The position numbers were made by a program, and so were the translations under genes. Source: Burkholderiales bacterium (GTDB taxonomy: Bacteria; Pseudomonadota; Gammaproteobacteria; Burkholderiales; Ga0077523). Taken from it: a stretch of DNA of 64,000 nt. Positions 8,099 to 16,795 of the stretch are shown here, piece by piece. The stretch spans positions 173,086 through 237,085 of the forward strand of contig JALHMS010000004.1 in the NCBI GenBank assembly GCA_022843925.1, read 5' to 3'. Numbering within the stretch: position 1 is the stretch's first letter; the number at the start of each line of letters is the position of its first letter. Under the pieces are notes generated by a model. It searched no databases, was not told where the DNA came from, and saw only the letters and a list, made by a program, of their open reading frames with translations.

Positions 8099-10213
8099 AT
8101 GCAGGCCCCCCGTACCCTCCCGCCCCTTGCCCGTTTCCCGCTGCACTGCGTAGCTGCTGCCGTCGCCTGTGTGTGCGGTGATCTTGCGGCCGCCGCCGAC
8201 ACGGTCCGTACTGCACCCGTCGTGATCACGGCCACGCGGGTCGAGCAATCCAGCCTCGATGTCCCCGCCGCCATCGATTCGATCGACAGCCGCGATCTCA
8301 CCGAGGCCCGCCTGCAGGCGAACATCTCCGAGACGATGCAGCGTGTTCCCGGGACGTACGTGCAAAGCCGCGAGACCTTCGCGCAAGAACAGCAGATCAC
8401 GGTGCGGGGTTTCGGGGCGCGCTCGCAGTTCGGCACGCGGGGCGTGCGGCTCTACGTGGACGGAATCCCGGCCAGCACGCCGGACGGGCAGGGCGGAAGC
8501 GGCCTTTTCGACTACAGCTCCGCGAAGAGCATCGAAGTGCTGCGCGGTCCCTTCTCCGCGCTCTACGGCAACCACTCCGGCGGTGTCGTCCAGATCCTCA
8601 CGGAAGATGGCCCGCAGACCCCGACCGCCAGCGGCAGCTTCTCCATCGGCAGCTACGGCACGCAGCGCTACGGCCTCAAGTTCGGTGGGCAGTACGGAGC
8701 GGTGAACGCCGTGGCCAGCGGCAGCTATCTCACCACCGACGGCTATCGGGATCGCAGCTCATCAGAGCGGTACCTGTTCAACTCGAAGTTCGGAATCAAG
8801 CTCGATGACCGGGCCACGCTGACGATCACGGCGAACTATCTCGACCAGCCACTCGATCAGGATCCGCTCACGCTGACGGCCGCGCAGGTGGCGCAGAACC
8901 GTCGGCAGGCGAATCCCAACGCCGCGACCTTCAACACCCGTCGTAGCCTCGACAACAAGCAGGTCGGTGTGGTCTACGAGCGGCAGCTCACGGGCGAGGA
9001 TTCGATCCGTGTTCTGGCCTACGGCGGGCAGCGGAACAACATCGGTTACTTGGCCGTTCGCGGTGGCGCCGCTGTGCCGTTCAGTTCGGGTGGCGTTTCC
9101 TCCATATCCCGCGACTATGCGGGTCTCGGCGGTCGCTGGACCCGCAACACGACGCTTTTCGGGAATCAACCGCTGACGGTGACCGCCGGCGCCGACTACG
9201 ACGTCGCGCTGGAGGATCGAAAGGGTTACGAGAACCTGAACGGCAACATCGGCATCCTGAAGCGCAACGAATTCAATCGCGTCAAGAGCTGGGGCAGCTA
9301 CGGCCAGGCCGAGTGGACTCCCATCCAGACCGTCACCGGTTTCGTGGGGCTCCGCTACACCCAGGTCAGCTTCCAGTCGTCCGACTTCTTCACGTCCCTG
9401 AACCCGGACGACAGCGGTGGCGCCCGCTTCTCCGCGTGGACGCCGGTGATCGGTGCACTGGTGCGCGTCACGCCGCTCACCAACATCTACATGAACGCGG
9501 GTCGCAGCTTCGAGACTCCGACGCTCATCGAGGTCGCGTATCAGAACGTGGGTAGCGGTCTCAACCTGGGCATCCGTCCGTCGACCAGCAATCACTACGA
9601 GATCGGCGTGAAGAGCCTGGTCGCCGACAACATCCGGGTGAACGCCGCGATCTTCCAGATCTATACGAAGGACGAGATCGTCGTCGATGGGACGCCGTTC
9701 GTGGGTCGGACGACTTTCAAGAACGCCGGCCGGACCGAACGCCAGGGTCTCGAACTGTCCGCGACCGGTGACCTCGGTCTCGGGTTCGGTCTGCATGGGG
9801 CCTACACCTATCTGAAGGCCACTTTCGCGGAGGCGTTCACCGGTGGTTCCGGCAATGTCGCTTCGGGCTCACAGATCCCCGGCATCCCGAGGAGCTTCGT
9901 CTACTTCGACTTCACATGGCGTGCGCAGAACGATTCGGGACTGTTTGCCGGCCTAGAGCATCGCCGTGCCACCAAGGTGTACGCGAACGACATCAATGCC
10001 GACTTCGCTGCCGGGTACAAGACGACCGATCTGCGCGTCGGCGTGAATCGCAATCTCGATCCGTTCGTGGTGCAGCTGTTCGCGCGCGTCAACAACATCT
10101 TCAGCGAGGAGTACATCGGCGCAGTCGCAGTCAACGGCGCCAATGGCCAGTTCTACGCCCCCGCCCCAGAGCGCAACTACCTCGCCGGCGTTTCCGCCTC
10201 GATGAAGTTCTGA
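8099..10213 (+). CDS. pqqU: PqqU/YncD-like TonB-dependent receptor (probable PQQ importer)
   Basis: Outer-membrane TonB-dependent transporter of 704 residues. It has a signal peptide (about 1-33), a TonB-box-like segment (PVVITATR), a plug domain with RGFGARSQFGTRGVRLYVDG and EVLRGPFSALYGNHSGGV, and a beta-barrel ending in an aromatic residue (SASMKF). From memory it tracks E. coli YncD, renamed PqqU for high-affinity PQQ uptake, through the plug and far into the barrel. Examples are GIPAxxPDGQG, GRxFETPT, KDEIVVD and the C-terminal PERNY-type end. E. coli PqqU is about 700 residues. An upstream GGAGATCAGGA supports the start. Placement beside pqqA, pqqBCD and tonB strengthens the PQQ assignment; no alignment was run. 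Confidence 0.85.
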   Translation: MQAPRTLPPLARFPLHCVAAAVACVCGDLAAAADTVRTAPVVITATRVEQSSLDVPAAIDSIDSRDLTEARLQANISETMQRVPGTYVQSRETFAQEQQITVRGFGARSQFGTRGVRLYVDGIPASTPDGQGGSGLFDYSSAKSIEVLRGPFSALYGNHSGGVVQILTEDGPQTPTASGSFSIGSYGTQRYGLKFGGQYGAVNAVASGSYLTTDGYRDRSSSERYLFNSKFGIKLDDRATLTITANYLDQPLDQDPLTLTAAQVAQNRRQANPNAATFNTRRSLDNKQVGVVYERQLTGEDSIRVLAYGGQRNNIGYLAVRGGAAVPFSSGGVSSISRDYAGLGGRWTRNTTLFGNQPLTVTAGADYDVALEDRKGYENLNGNIGILKRNEFNRVKSWGSYGQAEWTPIQTVTGFVGLRYTQVSFQSSDFFTSLNPDDSGGARFSAWTPVIGALVRVTPLTNIYMNAGRSFETPTLIEVAYQNVGSGLNLGIRPSTSNHYEIGVKSLVADNIRVNAAIFQIYTKDEIVVDGTPFVGRTTFKNAGRTERQGLELSATGDLGLGFGLHGAYTYLKATFAEAFTGGSGNVASGSQIPGIPRSFVYFDFTWRAQNDSGLFAGLEHRRATKVYANDINADFAAGYKTTDLRVGVNRNLDPFVVQLFARVNNIFSEEYIGAVAVNGANGQFYAPAPERNYLAGVSASMKF

Positions 10214-10230
10214 CCGCTCACGCGGTCGGC

Positions 10231-10268
10231 AACGAAAAACGGGAGCGCATGCGCTCCCGTTTTTCGTT
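10231..10268. terminator. Bidirectional terminator between convergent receptor genes
   Basis: A 38-bp perfect palindrome, arms AACGAAAAACGGGAGCGCA, with a run of five A on one side and five T on the other. It lies 18 bases after the pqqU stop and 16 bases from the stop of the opposite-strand receptor gene, so it can terminate both. Confidence 0.9.
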
Positions 10269-10283
10269 GGTGCGACCAGACGG

Positions 10284-12590
10284 TCAGCCCGGCGTGCGCT
10301 TCGGCGTGCGTCCGATCTCATAGCGCACGCCCACCCACAGACCGCGCGGTGCGCCGACGCCGTAGAAGGGCTCCGAGAACGCCGATCCCGGCGTGTAGAC
10401 GCCGCCCGGGAAGAAGTTCTCGCCCAGGATCCCGAAGTTCTCGAACTTGCGATCGAGCGCGTTGTTCACGCGCACGAACACCTGCCACTGGCTGTCGATC
10501 TGGTACCGCGCATCGAGGTTCACCAGCATGTAGCCCTTCAGCTTCCCGTTGACGTCCTGGTTGTTCTCGTCGCCGCGGGCATACACGCCCGAGTTCAGGA
10601 TGACGTTGCTGCCGACGGAGAAGGCATCGCTCACCGCGTAGTCGACGCGAAGCTTCACCGAATGCTCCGGGATGTTCGGGATGCGGTTGCCGCGGTTCAC
10701 CTGGATCTCACCCGCGACGGTGTCGCCGTTCAGGTCGGCTGCCGAAGAGTTGTTCGGGCTGTTGACCACGAAGGGTGTCTCGAACGTCGCTTTCAGGTAC
10801 GTGTAGAAGGCGCCCAGCTGGAGGTTGCCGAAGCGATACCGCCCGCCCATCTCCAGACCCTGGCGCCGCGTGTTGCCGACGTTGTCGAAATAGCCGCGCT
10901 GGATGTTCTGCGACGAGATGAACTGGATGTCGTCGCGCAGATCCGTGCGGAACAGTGCCGCGTTCCAAGAGAACGCCGCGTTGTCTCCACCGCGCGCGCC
11001 GATCTCGTACGTGCGGCTCACGACAGGCTTCAGCGGCGGATCCGCGAGGAACGCGTTGGGCAGCGGGCACGGGGCGTTCTCGTCCGCACACGTGAGTTCG
11101 ACCGGCGTGGGTGCGCGCATCCCTTCGCTGTAGTTCACGTAACTCGTGTAGCCCGCGTTCGGGCTGTACGTGGCACCGATGGCCGGGTTGAAGCGGATGA
11201 ACGTGTGGTCGCCGTTCACCGCGGGCTTGTTGCCGAGGCGGTCCTCCACCTTCACCGACGCGCGATTGAAGCGTCCCGACGCGGTGATCGCGATCTGGTC
11301 GGTCAACGAGAGGGTGTCTGTCGCGTAGAGACCCAGCGTGCGCGTGGAGCCCTTGATGGTCGTCTCGGCCTCGAACACGTCCAGCGGGATGTTCGTGCCG
11401 CGCGTGATGTCGAAGTCGGCTTCCTGCTCCTCCTGGCGGAAGGTGATGCCGGAGAGGTCGGCACTCGCGCCCACCGCAAGCTGGTTGCGCAGCCCGGCGA
11501 GATCGCCGAGGAAGGACATCTGTGCCGTCGTGCCGTAGGAGTTCTGCTTCAGATTGGACGTCTCGTTCGAACCCTGCGCCTCCTTGCCGCCCGTGCCGGG
11601 TGCCTGCAGGCAGGCAACATCGGTCGGGGAATCCGCGCACTCGTCGTTCACGTTGCTCGCGAAGGTGTCCTGCTTCCTCTGCCGGTAGTAGACGTTCCCC
11701 GAGAAGAGCATCGTGTCCGTGAGGAAGTGGCTGAGCCGCGCGTTGATCATCGCCAGCTCGTTCTTCGTGCGATCGGGCCAGCTGTACGGCTGCCGGCGGT
11801 TGCCGAGGAACGATCGCGGCAGCGCCTGGGTGCCTTCGAGACGGTTGTCGGCGAGCGAGAACGACAGATCGAAGTCGGTCGCACCGTCCTGGTAGCCGAC
11901 CTTCCCGAAGAGGTTCCGCAGCTTGCTCGGCGAGTAGTCGCGCCATCCGTCTTCCTGCAGCGCATTGCCCGTGAGGAACCAGTCCCATTTCTCGCCGTGG
12001 CCGCCCCACTCGAAAGAACCCGTGCGGCGTCCGAACGAGCCGCCAGTCACCGTCGCCGAGAAGCCGGGATGCTGGAAGCCGGACTTGGTCATCACGGCCA
12101 GCGACCCGCCCAGCGTGTTGAGACCGAACTGCGGGTTCGAGCCCGGCATCACGGTGATGCTCGAGATGGCCGACTGCGGGATGAGATCCCAGTTCACGGT
12201 GTCGCCGAACGATTCGTTCACGCGTACCCCGTCGACGAAGACGGAGAGTCCCTGGGGCAGCCCGAGCAGGTGCGAGGCCGTGAAGCCGCGGAAGCTCACG
12301 TCCGGCTGGAAGGTGTTGCCCTGTGCCGAGTTGAGCGTGACGCTGCCTGCGTTGTTGTCGAAGAACTCCGTGAGGTCCGCGGACCGCTGCGGATTCATCT
12401 CGGATCCGCGCAGGATCTGGATGTTGGCCGGCACCTTGGACTTCGGCAGCCCGAGGCTGGGCAGTGGCGTGGTGCCGACGACCTCGACCTTGGGGGCCTC
12501 GAGGGCGGTGGCGGCGTTGTCGGCGAGCACGCTGGCAGGCAGCAGTGCAGCGCTGATCGCCAGCAGGTGGCGTGGCGTTGGCAGTCGCAT
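10284..12590 (-). CDS. TonB-dependent outer-membrane receptor, substrate unknown
   Basis: A 768-residue receptor. I chose the ATG at 12590 because it opens a clean signal peptide (MRLPTPRHLLAISAALLPASVLA) behind GGGAGAG; an in-frame ATG 84 bases further upstream would add a Pro/Arg-rich tail. The plug carries VSFRGFTASHLLGLPQGLSV and GSNPQFGLNTLGGSLAVMTK. The barrel is full length, though it runs about eight residues past the usual terminal strand (RYEIGRTPKRTPG). I do not recognise the substrate. It lies downstream of fbpC on the same strand and converges with pqqU. Its promoter region has a 15-bp palindrome rather than a Fur box. A metal or metallophore needed by PQQ enzymes is possible but speculative. 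Confidence 0.85.
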   Translation of the reverse strand: MRLPTPRHLLAISAALLPASVLADNAATALEAPKVEVVGTTPLPSLGLPKSKVPANIQILRGSEMNPQRSADLTEFFDNNAGSVTLNSAQGNTFQPDVSFRGFTASHLLGLPQGLSVFVDGVRVNESFGDTVNWDLIPQSAISSITVMPGSNPQFGLNTLGGSLAVMTKSGFQHPGFSATVTGGSFGRRTGSFEWGGHGEKWDWFLTGNALQEDGWRDYSPSKLRNLFGKVGYQDGATDFDLSFSLADNRLEGTQALPRSFLGNRRQPYSWPDRTKNELAMINARLSHFLTDTMLFSGNVYYRQRKQDTFASNVNDECADSPTDVACLQAPGTGGKEAQGSNETSNLKQNSYGTTAQMSFLGDLAGLRNQLAVGASADLSGITFRQEEQEADFDITRGTNIPLDVFEAETTIKGSTRTLGLYATDTLSLTDQIAITASGRFNRASVKVEDRLGNKPAVNGDHTFIRFNPAIGATYSPNAGYTSYVNYSEGMRAPTPVELTCADENAPCPLPNAFLADPPLKPVVSRTYEIGARGGDNAAFSWNAALFRTDLRDDIQFISSQNIQRGYFDNVGNTRRQGLEMGGRYRFGNLQLGAFYTYLKATFETPFVVNSPNNSSAADLNGDTVAGEIQVNRGNRIPNIPEHSVKLRVDYAVSDAFSVGSNVILNSGVYARGDENNQDVNGKLKGYMLVNLDARYQIDSQWQVFVRVNNALDRKFENFGILGENFFPGGVYTPGSAFSEPFYGVGAPRGLWVGVRYEIGRTPKRTPG

Positions 12591-12700
12591 GGAACTCTCT
12601 CCCGGAATCCTGTTGACCATGGCCGGCCTCCGGCGTGGGGGCGCGGCGGGCGACGGAGTGTAGTCCGTGACCATGACGTGACGAGGGGTCCTGCGAAGAA

Positions 12701-12715
12701 TAGGAATTATTCCTA
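12701..12715. promoter_or_regulatory. 15-bp inverted repeat upstream of the TonB receptor
   Basis: TAGGAATTATTCCTA, a perfect palindrome around one central T, 111 bases upstream of the receptor ATG and just beyond the fbpC stop. It is AT-rich in a GC-rich region and could be an operator. It does not match a Fur box well, and no factor can be named. Confidence 0.4.
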
Positions 12716-12761
12716 GCGTGCCTGGGAGAGGCTGCTGTGCATCAAAAGCAGATAGCCGGAT

Positions 12762-13805
12762 TCAGACTGTGAACGTGCAAAGCCGCGTGGCCGCAAGATG
12801 CACGCCGAGTTCCTGGCCGATGGCGGTCGAGTGATCCGCGGGGACGTGGACGAGCACCTGTTCGCCACCCGGGATATCCACTGTGCAGAGCTGCATGGCA
12901 CCGCGGAAACGGCGGGCGGTCAGCCTGCCGCGGCACGGGGCCGAAGCATCGACGATCAGGTCTTCGGGACGCACGAGCACTTCGACTTCGCCATCCGGCG
13001 GTGCAGGATCGACGCGCGCGACGCCGAGGGCGGTGCGGACACCGTCCGGTCCTGCGATGCCGCGCAAGAACGTTCCTTCGCCCACGAAGCCGGCGACGAA
13101 CCGGGTCGCTGGATGGTGGAAGAGGGCGTAGGGCGTATCCCACTGCGCGAGGCGGCCGCCGTCCATGACGCCCACGCGATCGGCGAAGGCGAAGGCCTCG
13201 TGCTGGTCGTGGGTGACGAGTATGGCGCCCGCACCCTCGTGGCGGAGCACGTCGCGGACCTCCGCCGCCAGCTGTTCGCGAAGGCCCACGTCGAGACTCG
13301 AGAAAGGTTCGTCCAGCAGGACGAGCGGCGGTCGCGGCGCGAGCGCGCGCGCCAGGGCCACCCGCTGCTGCTGTCCGCCGGAGAGTTCGTGCGGATACCG
13401 CCTGCCCGCGCCAGGCAATCCGACGAGATCCAGGAGCGCATCGACGCGGCGGGCGCGATCGGATCGCGCCATGGCGCCGAGTCCGAAGGCGATGTTGCCG
13501 GCGACCGTGAGATGCGGAAAGAGCGCGAAGTCCTGGAACACCATCCCGAGCTGGCGGCGCTCGGGGGGCAGGTGGTGCGCGGCATCGGAGACCACGATGC
13601 CGTTCAGCCGGATCGTGCCCTGCTGCACGGATTCGAAGCCCGCGATCAGGCGCAGGAGCGTGGTCTTGCCACAACCGGAGGGGCCGAGCAGGGCGGCAGC
13701 CTCACCCGCGGCCAGGGTGAGATCCACGGCGTCGAGGACGCGTTGCGTGCCGAAGGCATGGGACACGCGCTCGACGCGCAGCAGGGGAGGAGAGAGGGTC
13801 GACAC
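12762..13805 (-). CDS. fbpC: Ferric iron ABC transporter ATP-binding protein (FbpC-like)
   Basis: A 347-residue ATPase that powers ferric import. Walker A GPSGCGKTT is at residues 41-49, followed by Q-loop VFQDFALFPHLTV, signature LSGGQQQR, Walker B VLLDEPFSSLD and the switch histidine in LVTHDQHEA. A C-terminal regulatory region follows. The start is a GTG at 13805. A TATAAT sequence on this strand ends only 8 bases before it, so the mRNA would be nearly leaderless. It is divergent from the permease gene instead of following it, and the binding protein is on a third transcript. Assignment to iron rather than another substrate rests on the FbpB/FbpA neighbours and nearby Fur-box-like sites. 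Confidence 0.88.
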   Translation of the reverse strand: MSTLSPPLLRVERVSHAFGTQRVLDAVDLTLAAGEAAALLGPSGCGKTTLLRLIAGFESVQQGTIRLNGIVVSDAAHHLPPERRQLGMVFQDFALFPHLTVAGNIAFGLGAMARSDRARRVDALLDLVGLPGAGRRYPHELSGGQQQRVALARALAPRPPLVLLDEPFSSLDVGLREQLAAEVRDVLRHEGAGAILVTHDQHEAFAFADRVGVMDGGRLAQWDTPYALFHHPATRFVAGFVGEGTFLRGIAGPDGVRTALGVARVDPAPPDGEVEVLVRPEDLIVDASAPCRGRLTARRFRGAMQLCTVDIPGGEQVLVHVPADHSTAIGQELGVHLAATRLCTFTV

Positions 13806-13813
13806 GGGGCGGG

Positions 13814-13819
13814 ATTATA
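13814..13819 (-). promoter_or_regulatory. -10 element (TATAAT) for fbpC
   Basis: CTATAATCC on the minus strand, 8 bases before the GTG. A start point about 7 bases downstream would give a leaderless or near-leaderless message. Similar CTATAATCC elements precede mfd, the gamma-carbonic anhydrase gene and adk on this strand. Confidence 0.5.
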
Positions 13820-13868
13820 GGTGGCGCGGCCGGTAGAATCGGGCGCCTCGTTCCCGGACTTCATCCGC

Positions 13869-15494
13869 ATGCGCTTTGCCCTCCGGCCCGCCACCGTGTT
13901 GCCCGTGATCGTCGCGGCGCTGGTGGCGATCCCGATCGCCGGACTCTTCACCCATCTGTTCGGCGGCGATGCCGGCGTCACGTGGGCGCATCTGGTCGGG
14001 ACAGGGCTCGGCACTTACGCAGCGACCAGCGGCTGGCTCGCGCTCTACGTGGTCGTCGGTGTCGTGCTCGTGGGGGCCACCTGCGGCTGGCTGATCGCCG
14101 GGTACCGCTTTCCCGGAAGCCGTGCCTTCGGTTTCCTCCTCGTGCTGCCGCTCGCGATGCCGAGCTATGTGATCGCCTACGCCTACACCGACCTGCTGCA
14201 GTTCTCCGGCCCCGTGCAGACCTGGCTCCGGACCGAATGGGGCCTGCGTCCGCGGCAGTACTGGTTCCCGGAGATCCGCAGCGTGGGCGGCGCGGCGTTC
14301 GTCTTCGTGATGGTGCTGTTTCCCTACGTGTATCTGCCGGCGCGCGCGGCATTCGGCAATCTGCCGCGGAGCCTCGTCGAGGCGGCACGCTCGTCCGGGG
14401 CGACGCCCGTTTCGGTGCTCCGCCGCGTGGTGCTCCCGCTTGCGTGGCCGGCCATCGCTGCCGGCGCGCTGCTCACGGTCATGGAGACCATGGCGGATTT
14501 CGGCGCCGTGTCGCACTTCGCCGTCGATACCTTCACCGTCGGCATCTACAAGGCGTGGCTCGGCTACGGAGACCGGTCCGCAGCGGTGCAACTCGCCCTC
14601 GTGCTGCTCGTGCTGGTCATGGTGGTGCTGGCGGGCGAGCGGGCATTGCGCGGGCGCAGGCGGTTCGCGACGCGCAACGAGCTTGCAACGCCACGCGACC
14701 CCGTACCGCTGCGCGGCGCCGTCGCGTGGGGCGCGTCGTTGGTGTGCGCAACACCGGTGCTGCTCGGATTCGTGCTCCCGGTCGGCGTCCTGATCCGCCT
14801 CGCCTGGCGCGAGGGCGAGGTGCATGCGTGGGGACGCTACGTCGACGCTGCCATGACGACCTTCGCCACGAGCGCGGCCGCCGCGGTGATCGTGATGGTC
14901 GTGGCGCTCGCGCTCGCGGCGTCGGCTCGGCTTGCCGGCGGGCGGTGGATTCAACGGCTGGTGCGATTCGCAGCGCTGGGCTATGCGGTGCCGGGTGCAG
15001 TGCTCGCCATCGGCATCCTGATTCCGCTCGCGCGCTTCGACAACTGGCTGGACGCGTGGACGGAGCGCGCCTTCGGCATCGACCTCGGCCTGCTCCTGAC
15101 GGGCAGCGTGACGGCGCTGCTGTACGCGTATCTCGTGCGGTTCCTCGCGATCGGCCTGAACCTGTCGGAGGCCGGCTACCAGCGTGTCACGCCATCGATG
15201 GACGATGCAGCGCGGGCGCTCGGCGTCGGTGGGTGGCGTCTGGCGTGGCGGGTTCACGCGCCACTGCTGCGCGGGCCGATGCTGGTCGGGGCGCTGCTCG
15301 TGTTCGTCGACGCGCTGAAGGAACTGCCGGCCACGATCGCGCTGCGCCCGTTCGACTTCCACACCCTCGCCACCCAGGCCTATGACCTCGCGCGGGACGA
15401 GCGCCTCGGAGAGGCCGCGGTCCCGTCGCTCGCGATCGTCTCGGTGGCGATCCTGCCCGCACTGCTCGCGAGCAGGACGCTCGGACGCCGTTAG
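13869..15494 (+). CDS. fbpB: Ferric iron ABC transporter permease (FbpB-like, two fused permease domains)
   Basis: A 541-residue inner-membrane permease with about 12 membrane segments in two repeated halves, as in FbpB/SfuB. The EAA-type loops that dock the ATPase are visible as LVEAARSSGATPVSVLRRVVLPLAWPAI in the first half and DDAARALGVGGWRLAWRVHAPLL in the second. I chose the ATG at 13869 because a TAGAAT -10-like element (13834-13839) lies after the alternative GTG at 13821, and because the first membrane segment starts just behind this ATG. It is divergent from fbpC and convergent with fbpA, an unusual layout for one transporter. Confidence 0.88.
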   Translation: MRFALRPATVLPVIVAALVAIPIAGLFTHLFGGDAGVTWAHLVGTGLGTYAATSGWLALYVVVGVVLVGATCGWLIAGYRFPGSRAFGFLLVLPLAMPSYVIAYAYTDLLQFSGPVQTWLRTEWGLRPRQYWFPEIRSVGGAAFVFVMVLFPYVYLPARAAFGNLPRSLVEAARSSGATPVSVLRRVVLPLAWPAIAAGALLTVMETMADFGAVSHFAVDTFTVGIYKAWLGYGDRSAAVQLALVLLVLVMVVLAGERALRGRRRFATRNELATPRDPVPLRGAVAWGASLVCATPVLLGFVLPVGVLIRLAWREGEVHAWGRYVDAAMTTFATSAAAAVIVMVVALALAASARLAGGRWIQRLVRFAALGYAVPGAVLAIGILIPLARFDNWLDAWTERAFGIDLGLLLTGSVTALLYAYLVRFLAIGLNLSEAGYQRVTPSMDDAARALGVGGWRLAWRVHAPLLRGPMLVGALLVFVDALKELPATIALRPFDFHTLATQAYDLARDERLGEAAVPSLAIVSVAILPALLASRTLGRR

Positions 15495-15512
15495 AGGCAA
15501 GACGCCAGTTGT

Positions 15513-16538
15513 TCAACGCCAGCCGGCGCGATCGACGATCTTCTGCGCGAGGGGCGTGCGGGTTGCGATCTCCATGATCGGGAGGCGGTCCGCCTTGAAA
15601 GTCCCGAGCGATTCCAGTTCAGGATTCTTCGCGACCGCGGACTTCACCACGGGCCACTCGTTGTTGCCGTTCGCGAAGTAGGCCTGTGCCTCGTCGCTCG
15701 CGAGGTACTCGAGGAACTTCACCGCGGATTCCTTGTTGGGCGCCGTGCGCACCATGCCGCCGCCCGAGATGTTCACGTGCGTGCCCCACGTCGCCTGGTT
15801 CGGCCAGATCGCGACCACCTTGTCCAGGACCTCGCGGTCCTCGGGCTTCTTCGAGCGCATCAGCCGGACGAAGTAGTACGAGTTCGTCAGCGCGATCGCG
15901 CATTCCCCCGAGGCGACGGCCCGGATCTGGTCGGTGTCCCCACCGCGCGGCGGGCGCGCCATGTTGGCAACCGTGGCGCGCGCCCACGCCTCGGCCTGCG
16001 CTTCGCCATCGTGGGCGGCGACTGCGGCCACCAGCGACAGCATGTAGGGGTGGCTGCCGGGTCGGGTGCAGACGCGTCCACGGTTCCGCGGCGCGGCGAG
16101 GTCTTCGTAGGTCTGGACATCCTTCACCGGCACCGAATCCTTCGCCACCACGATGATCCGGGCGCGGCTCGAGAACGCGTACCAGTGGCCCGCGGGGCTC
16201 CTCAGGTCAGCCGGGATCCGCTTGTCGAGATAGGCGGACTTCACCGGTGCGAAGAGTCCGCCCTGTTCCGCGGCGTGGAGGCGCGCGGCATCGACGATGA
16301 GCAACACATCGGCCGGGCTGTTGGCGCCCTCGTTGCGCAACCGCTCCAGGAGCGCCTCATCGCCCAGTTCGATCCGGTTCACCCGGATGCCGGTGGTCTT
16401 GGTGAAGTTGGTGTAGAGCGCCTCGTCCGTGTCGTAGTGGCGGGACGAGTAGAGGTTGAGCACCTTCTCCTGGGCCTGGGTGGCGCCGCAGAGCAGCAGT
16501 ATCGAGGCGCCGATCAGGGCGCGGGTGGTGGGACGCAT
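15513..16538 (-). CDS. fbpA: Periplasmic ferric-binding protein (FbpA-like)
   Basis: A 341-residue extracytoplasmic solute-binding protein that delivers Fe3+ to the permease. It has a signal peptide (MRPTTRALIGASILLLCGATQA), and the mature start KVLNLYSSRHYDTDEALY contains the histidine used by FbpA. A glutamate is seen in RIELGDEALL, and the paired tyrosines in IALTNSYYFVRL correspond to the iron-ligand Tyr pair. ATG 16538 is preceded by AGAGGAG, and longer upstream reading of the frame lacks a signal peptide. A Fur-box-like palindrome lies about 210 bases upstream, shared with the divergent DUF2325 gene. Confidence 0.92.
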   Translation of the reverse strand: MRPTTRALIGASILLLCGATQAQEKVLNLYSSRHYDTDEALYTNFTKTTGIRVNRIELGDEALLERLRNEGANSPADVLLIVDAARLHAAEQGGLFAPVKSAYLDKRIPADLRSPAGHWYAFSSRARIIVVAKDSVPVKDVQTYEDLAAPRNRGRVCTRPGSHPYMLSLVAAVAAHDGEAQAEAWARATVANMARPPRGGDTDQIRAVASGECAIALTNSYYFVRLMRSKKPEDREVLDKVVAIWPNQATWGTHVNISGGGMVRTAPNKESAVKFLEYLASDEAQAYFANGNNEWPVVKSAVAKNPELESLGTFKADRLPIMEIATRTPLAQKIVDRAGWR

Positions 16539-16750
16539 GGAGAGACTCCTCTTGGTCGTTGGGGCCGGACGCATGGATGAGCGCCCGGGCCGTGGGTTGG
16601 ATGACACGCCTGCTGCGGGCCGTTCAGGCCACCGCCGTACGGGTTGGTTCCGGTTCTCGCCGGTCCGTCCAAGCACCGGACGATGGCCGGAGAGTCGCAC
16701 GTTCCGAAGTGCCTCAGTGCGGTTCCGTCGAGCCTGCTTGTCGTCGTAGA

Positions 16751-16771
16751 TGCGAATCATTATCATTCGCA
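16751..16771. promoter_or_regulatory. Fur box between fbpA and the DUF2325 gene
   Basis: TGCGAAT-CATTATC-ATTCGCA: perfect 7-bp arms around CATTATC, containing the AATCATTATCATT core of Fur operators. It lies 25 bases before the DUF2325 start and serves the divergent fbpA as well, indicating iron-dependent repression of both. Confidence 0.85.
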
Positions 16772-16795
16772 TATCTAAACCGACAAGGAAGGCCC

